DNA of 64,000 nucleotides from Lotus japonicus. Lineage: Eukaryota; Streptophyta; Magnoliopsida; Fabales; Fabaceae. The first letter of the stretch is position 1, and the number at the start of each line of letters is the position of its first letter. The notes under the pieces were generated by a model, which was not told where the DNA came from, searched no databases, and worked only from the letters and a program-made list of their open reading frames with translations. Both the position numbers and the translations under genes were made by a program. Location: NCBI RefSeq assembly GCF_012489685.1, contig NC_080042.1, positions 95,444,576 to 95,508,575 on the forward strand. The letters are read 5' to 3'. This document shows positions 21,346 to 34,007 of this stretch, in pieces.

Positions 21346-22190
21346 CTTACTTGAGGACGAGCATAACCCCTAAAATTTGAGGGTTTGGGGAAGCTCAAGC
21401 CAAGAAACCTCCAAAGCGTCAAAACGCTTAGCCGAGGACGGTCGCTAAGAAGTCCCTCCGAGCGCGCGAACGCCTGGGCGAGCGGATAAAAGAAATCAAG
21501 AAGGATAAGACAATGAAGACGAAGAAAAGATAGGAGAATCCCCGGAGACTCAAATTCCTCTGAGCGGATAACAAAAATTCAAAAAAAAACCCTAAGTGTC
21601 AAAACGCTTAGTCAAGACCGATCATCCCACTAAAACCAAACGTTTTAGTCAGGTCCCAAAGATTCAGAAACTCTACTATCTCGAAACAACAAAATGTCAA
21701 AGAACTTCCGCTCCATACCACACGAGCGATCGGGCTGGGGCTCATCCGGGCTCACCCTTAAATCCGCAATCGGGTCACACCACCCTCGTAGCTGGAGCTC
21801 CATGATGGACTAGAGCTAGGGGACTACTGTTCCGGGAGCCTCCAAAACCGACCGTCCCTCAAGGACGATCGACCCAATCCTGTCACTCAAGCTCCACATC
21901 CATAGCTTTGTCTAAAGATCAAGAAAAATAACCTCTAAGGACCAATCTCTCGACAAGCGAGTGCAAGGATTCCTCCGAGTCCTAAGAAATTTGTCAGACA
22001 ATTGGCAACTTCCCTCCGAGAACACTAAGTCTTTCGAGTGAAAACAACTTACCTCTCGACATCCATCACTAAATGCTAGAGTTAGGAGATTGTTATTCCG
22101 AGAGAGAATTCAAGATGGACTTCCGACTTTAAACTCCAACTCTATTAGCTCAAGCTCCACAATTCTTGTGGACCAGAGCTAGGGGACTAC

Positions 22191-23434
22191 TGTTCTGGGA
22201 GCCTCCAAAACCGACCGTCCCCCGAGGACGATCGGCCCAATCTCGTAGCTCAAGCTCCACAATTCTTGTGGACCAGAGCTAGGGGACTACTGTTCTGGGA
22301 GACGCTCCAGCCGATCACTGCCCATGTCGATCACACTGTCTCCTCACCCGATCAAGACTAAGGACGATCAACCTTGATCGACCAAGCGATCCCACTATTT
22401 CCACTACTGTTCTGGGAGCCTCCAAAACCGACCGTCCCCCGAGGACGATCGACCCAATCTCGTAGCTCAAGCTCCACAACCCTTGTGGACCAGAGCTAGG
22501 GGACTACTGTTCTGGGAACTTGGGAGATACCTAGGTCCGACTCCACACTCCCACAAAGGACAACGGTGGGACCCAGGGCCTAGGAGTTAACTTCCCTCAA
22601 CCACCCTAGAAAGCTAGGGACTGTACCTACCACACGGGGAATCCTGGACCGTGAGATCTCGCTGGCGTCGCAGGAATGACAAGAGGATCGAACGACTGGG
22701 GGCCACCCGCATACAGGGCATGCATGACTGTTCAGAGAACCCTAGTAACTCCTCCGCGAAAACGCCGCCCTTAAAGCTCATGCTCCACTGTGGCAGTGGA
22801 CCAGAGCTGGGGGACTACTGTTCTGGGAAACCATGGCACGGACGACCAGAGCAGGCCCAGGGCGGAAACCTAACGAAACGGCCACCACCGCCCGTGGACG
22901 ACCACCGCTCCAGGAAACCCTCGAACGGACGACCGGAGTGGACCTAATGGGACGATCACCCACTAAACGATCGCTACCTCCTCCCGGCCCGCTTGGGACG
23001 GAGGAGACTTCCCTTTTTAGTACAAGACAATCACCGGGCCCACCATGTAGGGGTTGACCTATCCCAACCACCCTACGGTACTAGTGGTTGGAGGCACAGA
23101 TCCCAAGGAACCCTGGACCATTGGATCACTACTTTGCGGCATGGAGCAACAGAGGATCCAACGGCCCAGGATGAACCAAGTACGAGCCAGGCATGACGTT
23201 GCATGGCTCCAACCCTAATTTCCCTTCGTGTATATAAGGAGAACTCCTCCTCCATATTAAGGTAACTCATTTCTTCACCTCTTCACTCACTCACTCTCAT
23301 TCCCCTACTTACTTTGGCATTGGAGTCCCTTGCAGGAGCCCCTCCCGGGACCTTCTCCGACCGTCCCAGCTTCGTCGCGCCCCTCACCTTCTTCCTACCC
23401 CCGGCTTCTTGGGTAGTTTGGTCGCCCCCGATCA
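22191..23434 (+). repeat. 3' LTR of non-autonomous element (1244 bp)
   Basis: Same length as the 5' LTR with five substitutions and no indel. The block just before it (GACCAGAGCTAGGGGACTAC) serves as the polypurine-tract region and is the same block that recurs inside the LTRs and at 21809-21828. Confidence 0.93.
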
Positions 23435-24412
23435 AACTGTATTATATTATATGGTTAGAAGATGCTGATAGTTGCTAGCTTAGCATACTATATAGGTTTT
23501 TTTGGTCCGCGTATGTTATACTATACGGGTGAAAGTGCACCCTAGGTCTTGCACAATGTAAGAGCTTATTTGACTTATTATAACAGGTAATAGTCACATG
23601 TTCATAAGAAGAAAAAAAACTTACATTCCAAAAATACCCTCTACTCTTCCCTATGTTTGGGTTTCTGTCAATTGGGAAAATGATGACTTCAAGCCCTGTG
23701 TCATCTTATGAGTCAACCTCGACTGTTGTCTCGCCACCAAACCCGACAATACCTATAATGTATGGAATAAGTGTTTCATTGGAAAACATGCGAAAAACTC
23801 ATATTTCACTCACCCCAAAATCTAGATTTCCACTCGGCGATGACGAGCGAGGTGAAGATTCATCATTAGGCTTGGAATTCTCTCATCTCGTAGTTGTTGT
23901 CATTTGAATCTTTGCAAGCACTTCCATCTGGTCACTTATAATTCCATATCTCGAGGTGTTGCGCATAGGAACCTCCAGCGACACATTTTCACAAATAAAT
24001 CACATTGATGACGATGATGTGACCCATCTTTCTTCATCTTCTAGGTTAGAAGAGACTCTTCAATCCATCACTGTTTGCGAGTGCCAAAAGTGGGTGGGTG
24101 GAGCGATGTGATTGTTATGTGTGTTTAAGCGATTTCCAAGAGAACGAGAGCTTGAGGTTGTTGCCAAAATGCAATCACGCCTTTCATCTCCCTTGTATTC
24201 TTGGCTGAAATGACATTCGAGTTGTCCCTTGTGCCTTCAAATCACAAGATCTAATTCTTCTTCAAACGCAAAATTTGAATCTGGGTCTCAATCGAGCAAA
24301 GCCATCTCCTTTTCATTCCTCGTGTTCTGAATCTTTTAGAGATAACTATTCAAATTCAAATTTCAAGATAAATACAATTGTAGAAATATGTTCTACTCTC
24401 AAATAAATTCTA
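23435..24412. other. Intergenic, no supported gene
   Basis: Holds an 84-codon frame at 23653-23907 with no recognisable domain. The text looks like a decayed coding or UTR fragment but gives no family match. Confidence 0.45.
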
Positions 24413-25833
24413 GGGTTAATCCTCATATTAGTCCATGTGGTTGTGTCACTGTCTGAAATTAGCCCCTCCCGGAAAATTTGCAAAAGTGGATCCTCACATT
24501 TGAAAAATGTGTGGAGTAGGTCCTCGCCGGAGGCTGGAGCTCCGGCGAGTGATGAATAAGCATGCTGACTGGATTAATGAGGCTGACGTGACAATTAAAA
24601 AAAAATTACAAATCAGAATTATTTATTTAGCAAACCCTAATTAACCATAAAAACTAACTAATCGTAATTAAAAAAACAAAAATAATTAACAAAACTAAAC
24701 CCTAATTTAACAAAACTAAAAGAATGCATCAATGGCAAATAATTAACAAATCTAACATCAGAATGTAACAAAATATTTTTTAACAACTAACACATCAAAA
24801 ATAAATTCCCAATCTTCTCCTTCATCCAAACACGCCGCACCACCGCTTCTTCACCCCACCACCGCCGTAGTCTGAGTCGTCGGAGGTCGATGAGCCAGAG
24901 AGGGTTCTGGCGTCGTCTTTTGTGACTGAGAGGAGGAAGAAACAAGGAAGAGGATTGAGAAACAGAGGAAGAGAAAGAGAGAAGAAAAAGAAGAAGCCAT
25001 GGATGGGAGAAGAGAAGAGAAGAGAGGGAAAGGGTTTGGCGGGTGGTTTTTCTGGGTTGGAAGGGGGGAGGGTTTGACGCTTGGAGAAGAGGCCGCCGCG
25101 GACGGTGGGGCGGTTCTGGGCGGGCTTCCTTTCCTCCATCATCACCATCCAGATCTATGTTGCTTGCTACCACGACAACGTTAAGGACTGAGAAATTGGT
25201 CTGTGCTTCACTGTGACAATTGGGTATTGCTCAGGATCAAGGTTTGGCCACTAGATTGGTCTGTGTTTACAGCATCTGCTACTCTATGATAAATGACCAT
25301 CTCTCAAACCAGTTCTGGCTTCCTCTATCTCGATCTCTCGTTTGGATTCCTCTTTCTGGCCGGGTTTGGGTTTTTAGGTTAAGGTTTTTCAGGTTGAGGA
25401 ACGGTTCAAGGTTCAGGTGGACATGATAGAGGGGGAGAATGGAGATAATGTCTTGTGGCAATAAATTGGGGAAGAAGAGATGCAGAAGATTTGATGAACC
25501 CTAATTTGATTGGGAATTGGGAATTGAGGTTAATTTGAGGGAATTAGATTTAATTTGGGAGGAATTGATTTTGTTAATTAATTTAGGGCTATTTTTGTTA
25601 ATTGGGTTAAATTATCTGATGTGTTATTTATTTTTTATTTTTTTTCAAAAAATCCACATAAGCATAATTAATCATGTCTACATGCTTATTCATTACTCGC
25701 CGGAGCTTCGGCCTTTGACGAGGACCTGCTCCACACACTTTTCAAATGTGAGAATCCACTTTTGCAAATTTTCCGGGGAGGGACTAAATTCAGACGACAA
25801 CACAACCACAGGGACTAATATGAGGATTGACCC
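24413..25833. mobile_element. Mutator-like element with long TIRs and GC-rich interior (Pack-MULE candidate)
   Basis: Terminal inverted repeats of about 140 bp (24413-24555 and 25692-25833) start GGGTTAATCCTCATATTAGT and, inverted, GGGTCAATCCTCATATTAGT. The flanks TAAATTCTA (24404-24412) and AAAATTCTA (25834-25842) form a 9-bp target duplication with one mismatch. Long TIRs plus a 9-bp TSD define MULEs. There is no transposase. The interior switches from AT-rich to GC-rich at about 24810-25190, with overlapping open frames on both strands (for example minus 24787-25173), as seen when MULEs capture host gene 5' ends. I do not recognise the captured sequence. Confidence 0.85.
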
Positions 25834-26242
25834 AAAATTCTATTTATTACCATTTTCAATTTAAAAATAAATAAATATCCAATTTAAATGTTTATCTTTT
25901 ACTATTAGGTTTCCCTAATATATATATATATTTTTTTTGAAGACAGGTTTCCCTAATATAATACAAACATAATTCGAAAAATTGATTTTTCTAATTTGAA
26001 TACTATATGATATTATGATTTCATATTGACATATATCTTCAAATACCAATATTAACCCATGACCAATTGCATGTGGCGTTTTTTAGAATTACAAACAGAA
26101 AAAAAAAACTAAAAAAAAAAAACTGACAATTATCCTTTAATAATGATATTAACAATTTTTTACCCAGGAAACTAAAACTGACAATTTATAATAAGGAATA
26201 AAAGGGTAGCTTCCACCACTCCACTTTCTGTCTCAATCGTTG
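25834..26242. other. AT-rich upstream region of pseudouridine synthase gene
   Basis: Poly(A)/(AT) stretches, including (AT)n near 25920. No clear TATA box assigned. Confidence 0.5.
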
Positions 26243-29200
26243 ATGGCGGCGAAAGCCATCGTCCTCCGCGTCGGAGTCTTGAGGTCATGGAGGAGTCGTC
26301 ACTTCTCCGCGACCAGTGAGCAGGATGCCAAAGCCAAATGGCATACTCTGCCGCCCGTCACTGCCACTGTGAAGGGGCAAGGGAACCAAGTCTCCTCCTC
26401 CACTTCCACCACTGCGCTCAAATGGGTTCTTCGCTGCTGCCCCAACCTACCTAGAACCCTTGTTCACAAGCTCTTTCGTCTAAGACAGGTTCGAGTGGCC
26501 ATACAAGATAACAGACTCAAAAGGGTACATCCTTTTCTTTTTCTATGATTATATGCACAAACTCAAACTCTTTCGTCATTCTTAACCATTATATCATTCA
26601 TGGAAGGTGACAGCCAAGGATACCTTGAACTCAGGAGATTGCATCGTTCTTCCTCATTCTGTTAAAGAAATCCCTATCCCTAAACAGCAGCAACTTGAGT
26701 GTCACACCACTGCCAAAGAAATCAGTTTCATCCGCAGTCTTGTTATCTATAAGGTTTTCGATATTAACTGTTTTTTTTTTTTGTATCAACGTACCTTTCT
26801 CTTAATTTGTAATACAATGAGATTATTGAAAACTAGGATCCTGCCATTCTTGTCCTCAACAAACCTCCAGGAATGCCAGTTCAGGTGACTATCTCATGCT
26901 CACAGCCATTGATTTTTTTTTCTTTTTCATTTGGATATTGATTCTTTCATGTGGATTGTGTCTCTCTTTGCATAGGGTGGCATTGATATCAAACGGAGCT
27001 TAGATGTAGTAGCTGCATCATGTTTAAAGTATGAATACTCAGAACCCCCTCGTCTGGTGAGCTCACTATCTTTACAATGTATAAAATGTTGTGTTTCTCT
27101 CCTATAAAGCTATACTGCTATACACAAATGGTGTTATCTTTTCTGTTTTTCCTGCCTGATGCTGGCACCCATAATTAGCGTCCTTCAGTTGCTTTGATTC
27201 AATGAAAAATGATGATAAAATAAAACTGAACTTGAATAGACTATTTAGTGAAGGACAACTGCATTTCATCAAAGGATAATTGCACTGTATCATGTTATTG
27301 TTCTTTTGCTAATGATTTGAAACATCACTATCCACCTCTAGCTGTTTGTGTCCAGGGAGGAAGGCTACCTCAAGATAGTCATGTACTGCTCAACTTTTTC
27401 ACAACACAAGTTCCCTATACACTAGAGACTGGTCAAGGTTCTGAAAAGTAGTACTAGTATTTTTCTTAGTAGTCAATAGCGCGCTACAGCGGCATAGCGG
27501 AGCGGCAACCTTCTGCTATTGAGGTGAAATAGCGGCACACCTCACAACAGCAGCCGTAGCGGCAGATTGCAGCCTATAGCGGCGCTATATGGACGAAGGG
27601 AAAAATGACTCAAGCCCCTCGGTTTTAAACCGTTGGGGAACCTTTTTAGGGGCATATTAGGACTTTCCAGGGCCATTGTAGGTCAAACTTGAAAGAATGA
27701 AGCTTCATTCTTCTTTAAGAATTGCAAATCAGACCAACTCTGCCCTCTTCTCACTACTCACTTTGACCTCTCACCTTGGAGCTCCAAGGATCACCCCCTT
27801 TTCCGGCGACCATCCATCACTAGCGACCACCCTTCAGCGCTAGAAAATGATAGTGAATGATTTCTTATGTAGCTAGGAGCCTAAGAACTCTTATTTTAAT
27901 GTTCATGTTCATGTTTTGTTACTTTAAGCCTTAGAGGCTTGAACTTGTTTTTAGTTTTTACCTTGCTTTTGAGTGGTTTTTAGTTGTGTGTTATTGTTCA
28001 AGACTTATGACTTCTATTGCTATTACGAATGTTATGAATTTTAGGCAATATTTAACATTTTTTTGGTATTTATATGTGTATAGTATTAAACTATTAATCA
28101 TATAAAAGTTTATTATAAAAAAATCTGAATAGCGGCCATTCCGCTATGCGCTAGCCGCCTATCCCACTTTCGGAGCCGGCCGCTACGAGCCACTATCCGG
28201 GATTGGCTACTATGGTATCTTTAATCTTTAATGTAAAATGAAAATAATGGGTAAACATTAATTTTTTATAATTATTCTATCAAAGATTGTTACATCTGTT
28301 ATCATAATTACAATTACAACATTTAAATATCCATGAAATTAGCGGGATTGTTTGCCTTTTCTGTTGTTTATTTGTCAATATGGTTGATGACTGGTTGTAT
28401 ATTTGAAGTATGGACTTGATATTGGATTGATACTACAAAATTGTATTTTAGGTGCATAGACTGGACAGAGACTGTTCTGGCATTTTGGTGATGGGAAGGA
28501 CACAGACAAGTGCTACAGTTCTGCATTCCATCTTCCGGGAAAAAACTTCCAGTGCTTCAGATGATGTGAGTCATAGTTGTTACTTTTCGTAATTTCTCCA
28601 ATCTCCACACATGCTGATGTGGATGACATTACCTCCAAAGTGTCGGTCTTCTATGGTCAATCATCACAGGTTGCTATATCTGTTTAATTTTTTTCCTTAC
28701 CGGGTGCATTTGTTTGTAAACAGCTTGGCACAGAAAATAGAGTCCTACAAAGAAAGTACAGGGCATTGGTCATTGGATGCCCTAGACGCCCAAGGGGGTT
28801 GGTTACTGCTTCACTGGGTAAGGTTGTATTCATATTGACACTTGTTAACTGTTTATCCGAAATGTTCAATTGTGCTGCATCCATCTTCACAAATACTTCA
28901 GTCATATTCAGACATGTCAAACTAATAAAACAGTAGTGAAGTGAATTTATTTGTATATAGTGTATGCACAAGTGAGGAAGATTGTTCTGGATCTTAGCTT
29001 CTTCAACTCCACCGTGTAACATTTGGAGCATCTAAGAGTGAATGTTGTCATTAATTTCTCAATTTATCAGATCCATGACTATAAACAAAAAATGAATAAT
29101 GATATTACTTGGATGGTGGGAAATTTATGTATGAGGACTTACCCTTAGCCAATTAATATTCTAGTTTTTAGCTGATCTTCTGAAGAATCCATTTTTAGTC

Positions 29201-29345
29201 ATTGTGTTTCTTCTAATGATTTATGTGACTTGTGAACATGTGAAACAAGTTTAAAACAACCTTTTAGTTCTCTTGAGACGTGGCCTCATATGCATGGATT
29301 ACCACCATCTCTCTGGCATTTCATGAATGCTGAGGCCTTACAGCT

Positions 29346-29394
<49 letters not shown>

Positions 29395-30835
29395 AAACCC
29401 ATATTAGCTTCCTGTGTTTGGTGATTTTATGAACTATAGCTAGCTCCTCATATATTTTGAAAAATGTTTTAATCCTTTATGAGGTTTCAGGTGGTGGTTG
29501 ACAATGGAAAATCCGATCGAATAACTATTGTTGACAATTCTTCGTTGCTGTCATCACAACATGCAATTACAGAGTACCGAGTGATTGGATCATCATCACA
29601 CGGTTGGTAATGAAGCTTAGTTTAAATTCTAAGTTTGAAGTCACATTAACTTACCTGTTGGCATGGGTGATCATACCAGTAAGTGGGTTGGTTAACTTGT
29701 TTTAACTTTTAAAGCATAACACAACTCTGGTATTTTATCTTTTCCCCCCTTTTGCATTGGTGTGTGACATTTTAAACTTATTAGGACCTTAGTTTCATCC
29801 ATTCAAGTTCACCCTTGTTGCTAATGGCTAATAAGACACGGACATTACTACATTAGTATTAGTAATATATGCAGCAGTAGCTAACCTTATGGAATTGTGG
29901 CTACACGTAATGCATGCTTCCAAACTAATTTTGTTTACAAAATGTTTTATTAAATAATTTATTTAACATTTTTCACATGACACTGATAAAACGCAGAAGG
30001 AGCTGATAGCTGCATACCAAGTAGGAGTTTGATTTAGATCTCATTTCGATGTGGATCAAATAGTACTTATTGGAGCTTATACAGTGTTTTCTCTAGCAGA
30101 TAAGACTGATTAAAAAAAGATAAGCCCAAATATGTGTTTTTTAGTCTGTATCCAAATGGGACTATAATTTCATGTTTGGGAATTTGAACTTTACCGTCCG
30201 CCAAAAAGAAAAAAAAGTAATTTTACTAACTAGATGATGTCTTGTGATGACTTTTGTCACAACAGACCAGTTCTTGGCTGACAACCCCTACTTATGCCGC
30301 CGCTAATGATGCAGGTTACACATGGTTGGAGCTGTCCCCTTTAACTGGCAGAAAACACCAGGTAACAAAAACAAGGGAAGAATCATAACCAGCTGTTCTT
30401 GGTACCACATAACATTTAATCAATTCATGTATATCACCATAATTTCTATTCTAATTGTGTGTGCTGGTGCCACAGCTTCGAGTCCACTGTGCTGAGGTGT
30501 TAGGTACACCAATAGTTGGAGACTACAAGTATGGATGGCAAGCTCACAGGAAGTGGAGTCATTTTGATTTGTCTGATGTGGAAGAGTCGAGTGAAGAGCT
30601 TCTCAAAGAAGAGACACTCCCCTTTGGCCTTAATTTGAACAAGGGAAGCATCAATGAGAAGCAACCCCGTTTACATCTCCATTGCAAGCAAATAGTTTTG
30701 CCCGATATATCTCAAGCACTGAAGCATGTGCAATCAGATTCGAGTTATGACCTTTCACAAGTGAAAGCACTTGAGTTGGTCGCGGCTATGCCTCCATACA
30801 TGCGAAGGAGTTGGGATGTCATGAATTCTTCTTGA
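26243..30835 (+). CDS. RluA-family RNA pseudouridine synthase, probably mitochondrial
   Basis: Nine exons: 26243-26524, 26607-26753, 26837-26884, 26976-27056, 28452-28565, 28724-28822, 29491-29602, 30315-30361, 30476-30835. They give 1290 bp, 429 residues, in frame throughout. The Arg/Ser-rich N-terminus ([18 protein letters not shown]) looks like a mitochondrial presequence, followed by an S4-like segment ([13 protein letters not shown]). The catalytic domain shows [15 protein letters not shown], then [16 protein letters not shown] (catalytic Asp191 in the HRLD motif), then KYRALVIG and [30 protein letters not shown]. These are the ordered signatures of RluA-type enzymes, which convert uridine to pseudouridine in rRNA or other RNA. 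The closest named plant group I recall is the mitochondrial RNA pseudouridine synthases; the substrate is not deducible here. A hAT element sits in intron 4. Confidence 0.92.
27465..28214. mobile_element. hAT-like element in intron 4 of the pseudouridine synthase gene
   Basis: The ends CTTAGTAGTCAATAGCG and, inverted, CATAGTAGCCAATCCCG are flanked by GTATTTTT (27457-27464) and GTATCTTT (28215-28222), an 8-bp TSD with one mismatch. Subterminal GC-rich repeats of TAGCGGC/GCCGCTA occur on both sides. No transposase frame. Confidence 0.7.
29349..29392. repeat. (AT)n microsatellite in intron 6
   Basis: Twenty-two consecutive AT dinucleotides within the intron between 28823 and 29490. Confidence 0.97.
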
Positions 30836-31000
30836 GTTAGGTTTAAAATATTTACAACTTTCCTAATTCATTTGAGACTATTTAAGTTTTGGTCATTGAA
30901 TTGAATTAAGATCAATAGACACATGGGGAAGTAGGGATGCCATTTTTCACTCGTGATGGATATCCTTGTGGGAATTCTCTCATTTGGGGTCCTAATCTTA

Positions 31001-31852
31001 GACTATCTTTAATGGTGTTGAAAGGGGGGTGTTTAGTGTTGAAAGGGGTAAATAATGGTGTTTAATTGAAGTGTTGAAAGTTGAAAGGGGGAGAGAGGAG
31101 TTGAAAAAATTCAACATAGTTGAAACCTGCGTGTGGGACCCAGTGGAGAGAGAGGGGCTGCAGATCAACACGTGGCTCCGTTTGATTGGTCCGGGCGATT
31201 TTCGTTTATCCTAATCTTTCCAACTCAATTATTTCATTCAAAAAAAAATTTTAAAAATATAATTTTTTTATCAAAATTCATGATTTTTTTTTCTCTATAA
31301 ATAGAGACTTGGTTCGTTTGATTTGGACACAGAAAAAAAAAAAACCAAGTTTTCCATCATCTTATTCATCTTATTATCTTTCTATTATCCCCTTTGCTTT
31401 GAAATAAAATATATTATTGTGTGCTTAGTTTCTTTTCTTCCATTTGAAGTTAATAAAATAAAATAAATTATTGTGTATATTTTTTAAAAAAAATATTAAA
31501 TTGTTAAGTGTTTTAATTTAATTTACGTTAAAAAAATATTACGTTAATTTAATTTAATTTAAAAAAATAAAAAAAATATTAAATTAAATTAAATCGATAA
31601 TAGTTTATTTAATTTAATTTTTATTGAAAATTTTAATTTTATGAAATCATAAAAAGAAAAATATAAAATTAAATCAAAATATGAAATAAAAAAAGTGGTG
31701 GGGTAGGGTGTTGAATGAAAAACCATTGGAGTGGGTAAAAGTTGAATGAAGTGTTGAACAGTTGAACTGGAGAGAGAAGGTGATGTGGAGTGTTGGGAAG
31801 AGAAAAAGTGGAGTGTTGAGGGTGTTGAATGTTGAAACCATTGGAGATGGTC
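31001..31852. mobile_element. PIF/Harbinger-like element A (852 bp)
   Basis: Inverted ends GACTATCTTTAATGG and GACCATCTCCAATGG are flanked by the 3-bp duplication TTA (30998-31000, 31853-31855). The subterminal regions are full of GTTGAA motifs. The interior is very AT-rich with no coding capacity. The 3-bp TTA/TAA duplication is the superfamily hallmark. Confidence 0.75.
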
Positions 31853-32002
31853 TTAGGAGAATTTTCTAGGTGAGGATGGGGATATGGGTAAAGCTCTATG
31901 CGACATTACTTTGGGGATATAGACAAGTATCGTACTCTTTGCCCCGTAAGGTGCTCATATTTATTTCTAAAAATAGAAAGATACACTTAATATAGAATAT
32001 AA

Positions 32003-33337
32003 GAGCAACTCCAACGCTGGTTTCTTAACCCAGCTGGAGTTGCTAAGAAACTGTCCTTATTTTCTGGCAGCGTTGGAGCATGCCTAGTTGGCAATTTTGA
32101 GTTCTTAGCAACAGTGCAGAGTTCCTTGCGAGTTCCTTGTGCAAGGAACTCTGCTTTTTGGTTTCTTAGATTAAAAAATGATATTTTCTCTCACTTGCTT
32201 CAACGGATTTCAGAGGGAAGCCTAACAGAATGGAAGAAAATGGAAGATGAACAACAAAACAACATGAACAGAACACCAAAATAACAATTTTATTAGAAAA
32301 AATTCAAACTTTACAATAAAAACTCAAACTTTACCCTAAAAATTCAAACTTTACTCTCTGCATATTGATATTTACATAAAAAAAATTCCATCTTCAGCAT
32401 GCTGTCCGATCCGGATCCGGTTGAAAGGGAGAGGATTTGGAAGGTAGAGGAGAGAGATTCAGTGAGGTACAAAAATTAAACGAAGATCCAGGTGCATCGA
32501 TACCTCAGAGCCTTGCATGTATCAAATATCTCTGATCCAGGTGCTTGTTCACTCCGATTTGGTGAAAATCTGTGCTTGGGGACGTTGGGGGAGGGTTCGG
32601 TCAAGATTATGACTTTTGGAGGGGTTGGTGGCGGTAGGGGGCGGAAATGGTGGCGGTAGGGGGTTTTATGGTTGCTAACCGGGGAGGAGAGGAGAGGAAG
32701 AAGAAGAATAGGGGAAGAAGAAGAGCAGAAGAAGAAGAAAAACAGGGGAAGAAATCGAAATAGAGGAAGCAAAAGGAAGAGGAAGGAAGAACGAGAGGGA
32801 GGAGAGGAGGAGAGGAAGAGAGGAAGAAGAAGAAGTTCAGAAAGAAGACATGAACAGAAGAAGAAGGAAGAAGGAAGAAAGCGTGAGAGACTGAGAGCAG
32901 AGGAAGTGGTGAATGGAGGCTAGGTTTTCATCACCAGGTTGAGGGATTTGCTTTTATAAGTGGTGACCGGTTCATCAGGTCATCCATCCGTTGGGACCGG
33001 TTCTAGACCGGTTTGGACCGGCTGGAGCCGATTTTCAGACGATTTTAGGGTAAAAGTGACTGGTTTGGCCGGTTTTAAATATTAAAATTGAATTATTGAT
33101 TTAGTGTTTTAATTTAATATTAAAATATAATTATAAATTAGATGAAAATAAATATTATAAATTAATGAGGTATTGTGGGACACGGGTGGGACCCTTGTAA
33201 TAGTAAAATAAGGAACTATGCATTGGAGTAAAATTTGCTTCAGTTTCTTAAGTATGATGTGACAGTATGGTCCCACAGGAATAATGCAGAATAGTGCTTA
33301 AGAAACCAAATAAGAAACCATTGCACTGGAGTTGCTC
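32003..33337. mobile_element. PIF/Harbinger-like element B (1335 bp) with purine-rich cargo
   Basis: Inverted ends GAGCAACTCCAACGC and GAGCAACTCCAGTGC are flanked by TAA (32000-32002, 33338-33340). The subterminal zones repeat TTTCTTA/TAAGAAA. The centre (32400-33060) is an unusually purine-rich GA tract on the plus strand with open frames 32476-32772 (minus) and 32672-32923 (plus) that match nothing known. Confidence 0.8.
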
Positions 33338-34007
33338 TAAGTAGCCAACAAAAAATAGTAAGTTCTATTATGAGAAATAAAAAAATCAATTCATGAAAAA
33401 TATATCTTAGTTATTAAAAAATCAATGGTAGAAAGCTCTAGTTCCTTTATTGCAACTTTTCCATTTTGAGTGTTCAACTTTCCATTTTGGTTTGCTTATT
33501 TTGTCAAATAATTACTTATTTTTTAAAAAATAATCACATATATCTATATATAAACGTGCATTTTTGTGAAAAAATCCAGAATTAAAAAAATCTAATTATT
33601 TGTTATTTTTTTCCCGATGAATACTAATTATTTTCTTAAGCTTATGAAAAAAGCAATTATAGTTGAAGGGAGAGAAATTGAATTCAAATTTATAATGTTA
33701 TTATCCTTACTTGATGTGTTCTGAAAAGTGATTTTTTTTTTGTATTTTGAAAAAGCATTTTCATGGTTTTAAAATCACTTAAAATAAAATTGATATTTAT
33801 TTTATTAAATTTTAGGCCCAATGTTTTCGTAATTGGGTGGCATAGGCATAGGCATAGGCATAGGCATAGGCATATATGAAGACGGGAGCGGAATTGGTGA
33901 TGATTTAAAAATGTGAAAAAGTTGGCAGAGGCGCCCTTTATAGTTTATAGTCACCAAAAAGAAAAAGAAAAAGAAAAAGAAAAAGAAAAAGAAACCCTCC
34001 GAATCCG
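33338..34007. other. Upstream region of GCP6 gene with two microsatellites
   Basis: (GGCATA)n at 33839-33874 and (AAAAAG)n at about 33956-33992. The second lies directly before the start codon and would fall in the 5' leader. The rest is AT-rich. Confidence 0.8.

Larger units (their letters stand above)
17336..23434 (+). mobile_element. Non-autonomous LTR retrotransposon (LARD-like, Tat/Ogre-type PBS)
   Basis: A 6099-bp element with two 1244-bp LTRs (17336-18579, 22191-23434) and the 5-bp target duplication AACTG at 17331-17335 and 23435-23439. The LTRs keep a constant offset of 4855 and I count five substitutions (17518, 17765, 18145, 18223, 18520 and partners), about 0.4 percent. At the commonly used plant rate of 1.3e-8 per site per year this is on the order of 0.15 million years. 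The 3.6-kb interior has a PBS and tandem arrays but no gag, protease, RT or integrase frame, so it must be mobilised in trans. The orientation is set by PBS position and the LTR TATA box. Confidence 0.92.

Noticed and set aside
20595..21346. Minus-strand frames up to 192 codons with repeated peptide
   Set aside because: The repetition follows the 82-bp DNA unit, and three overlapping frames show the same text, so this is a tandem array and not a protein.
24787..25173. 128-codon minus-strand frame in the MULE
   Set aside because: Composition-driven, with another long frame overlapping on the same strand. Kept as possible captured DNA but not called a gene.
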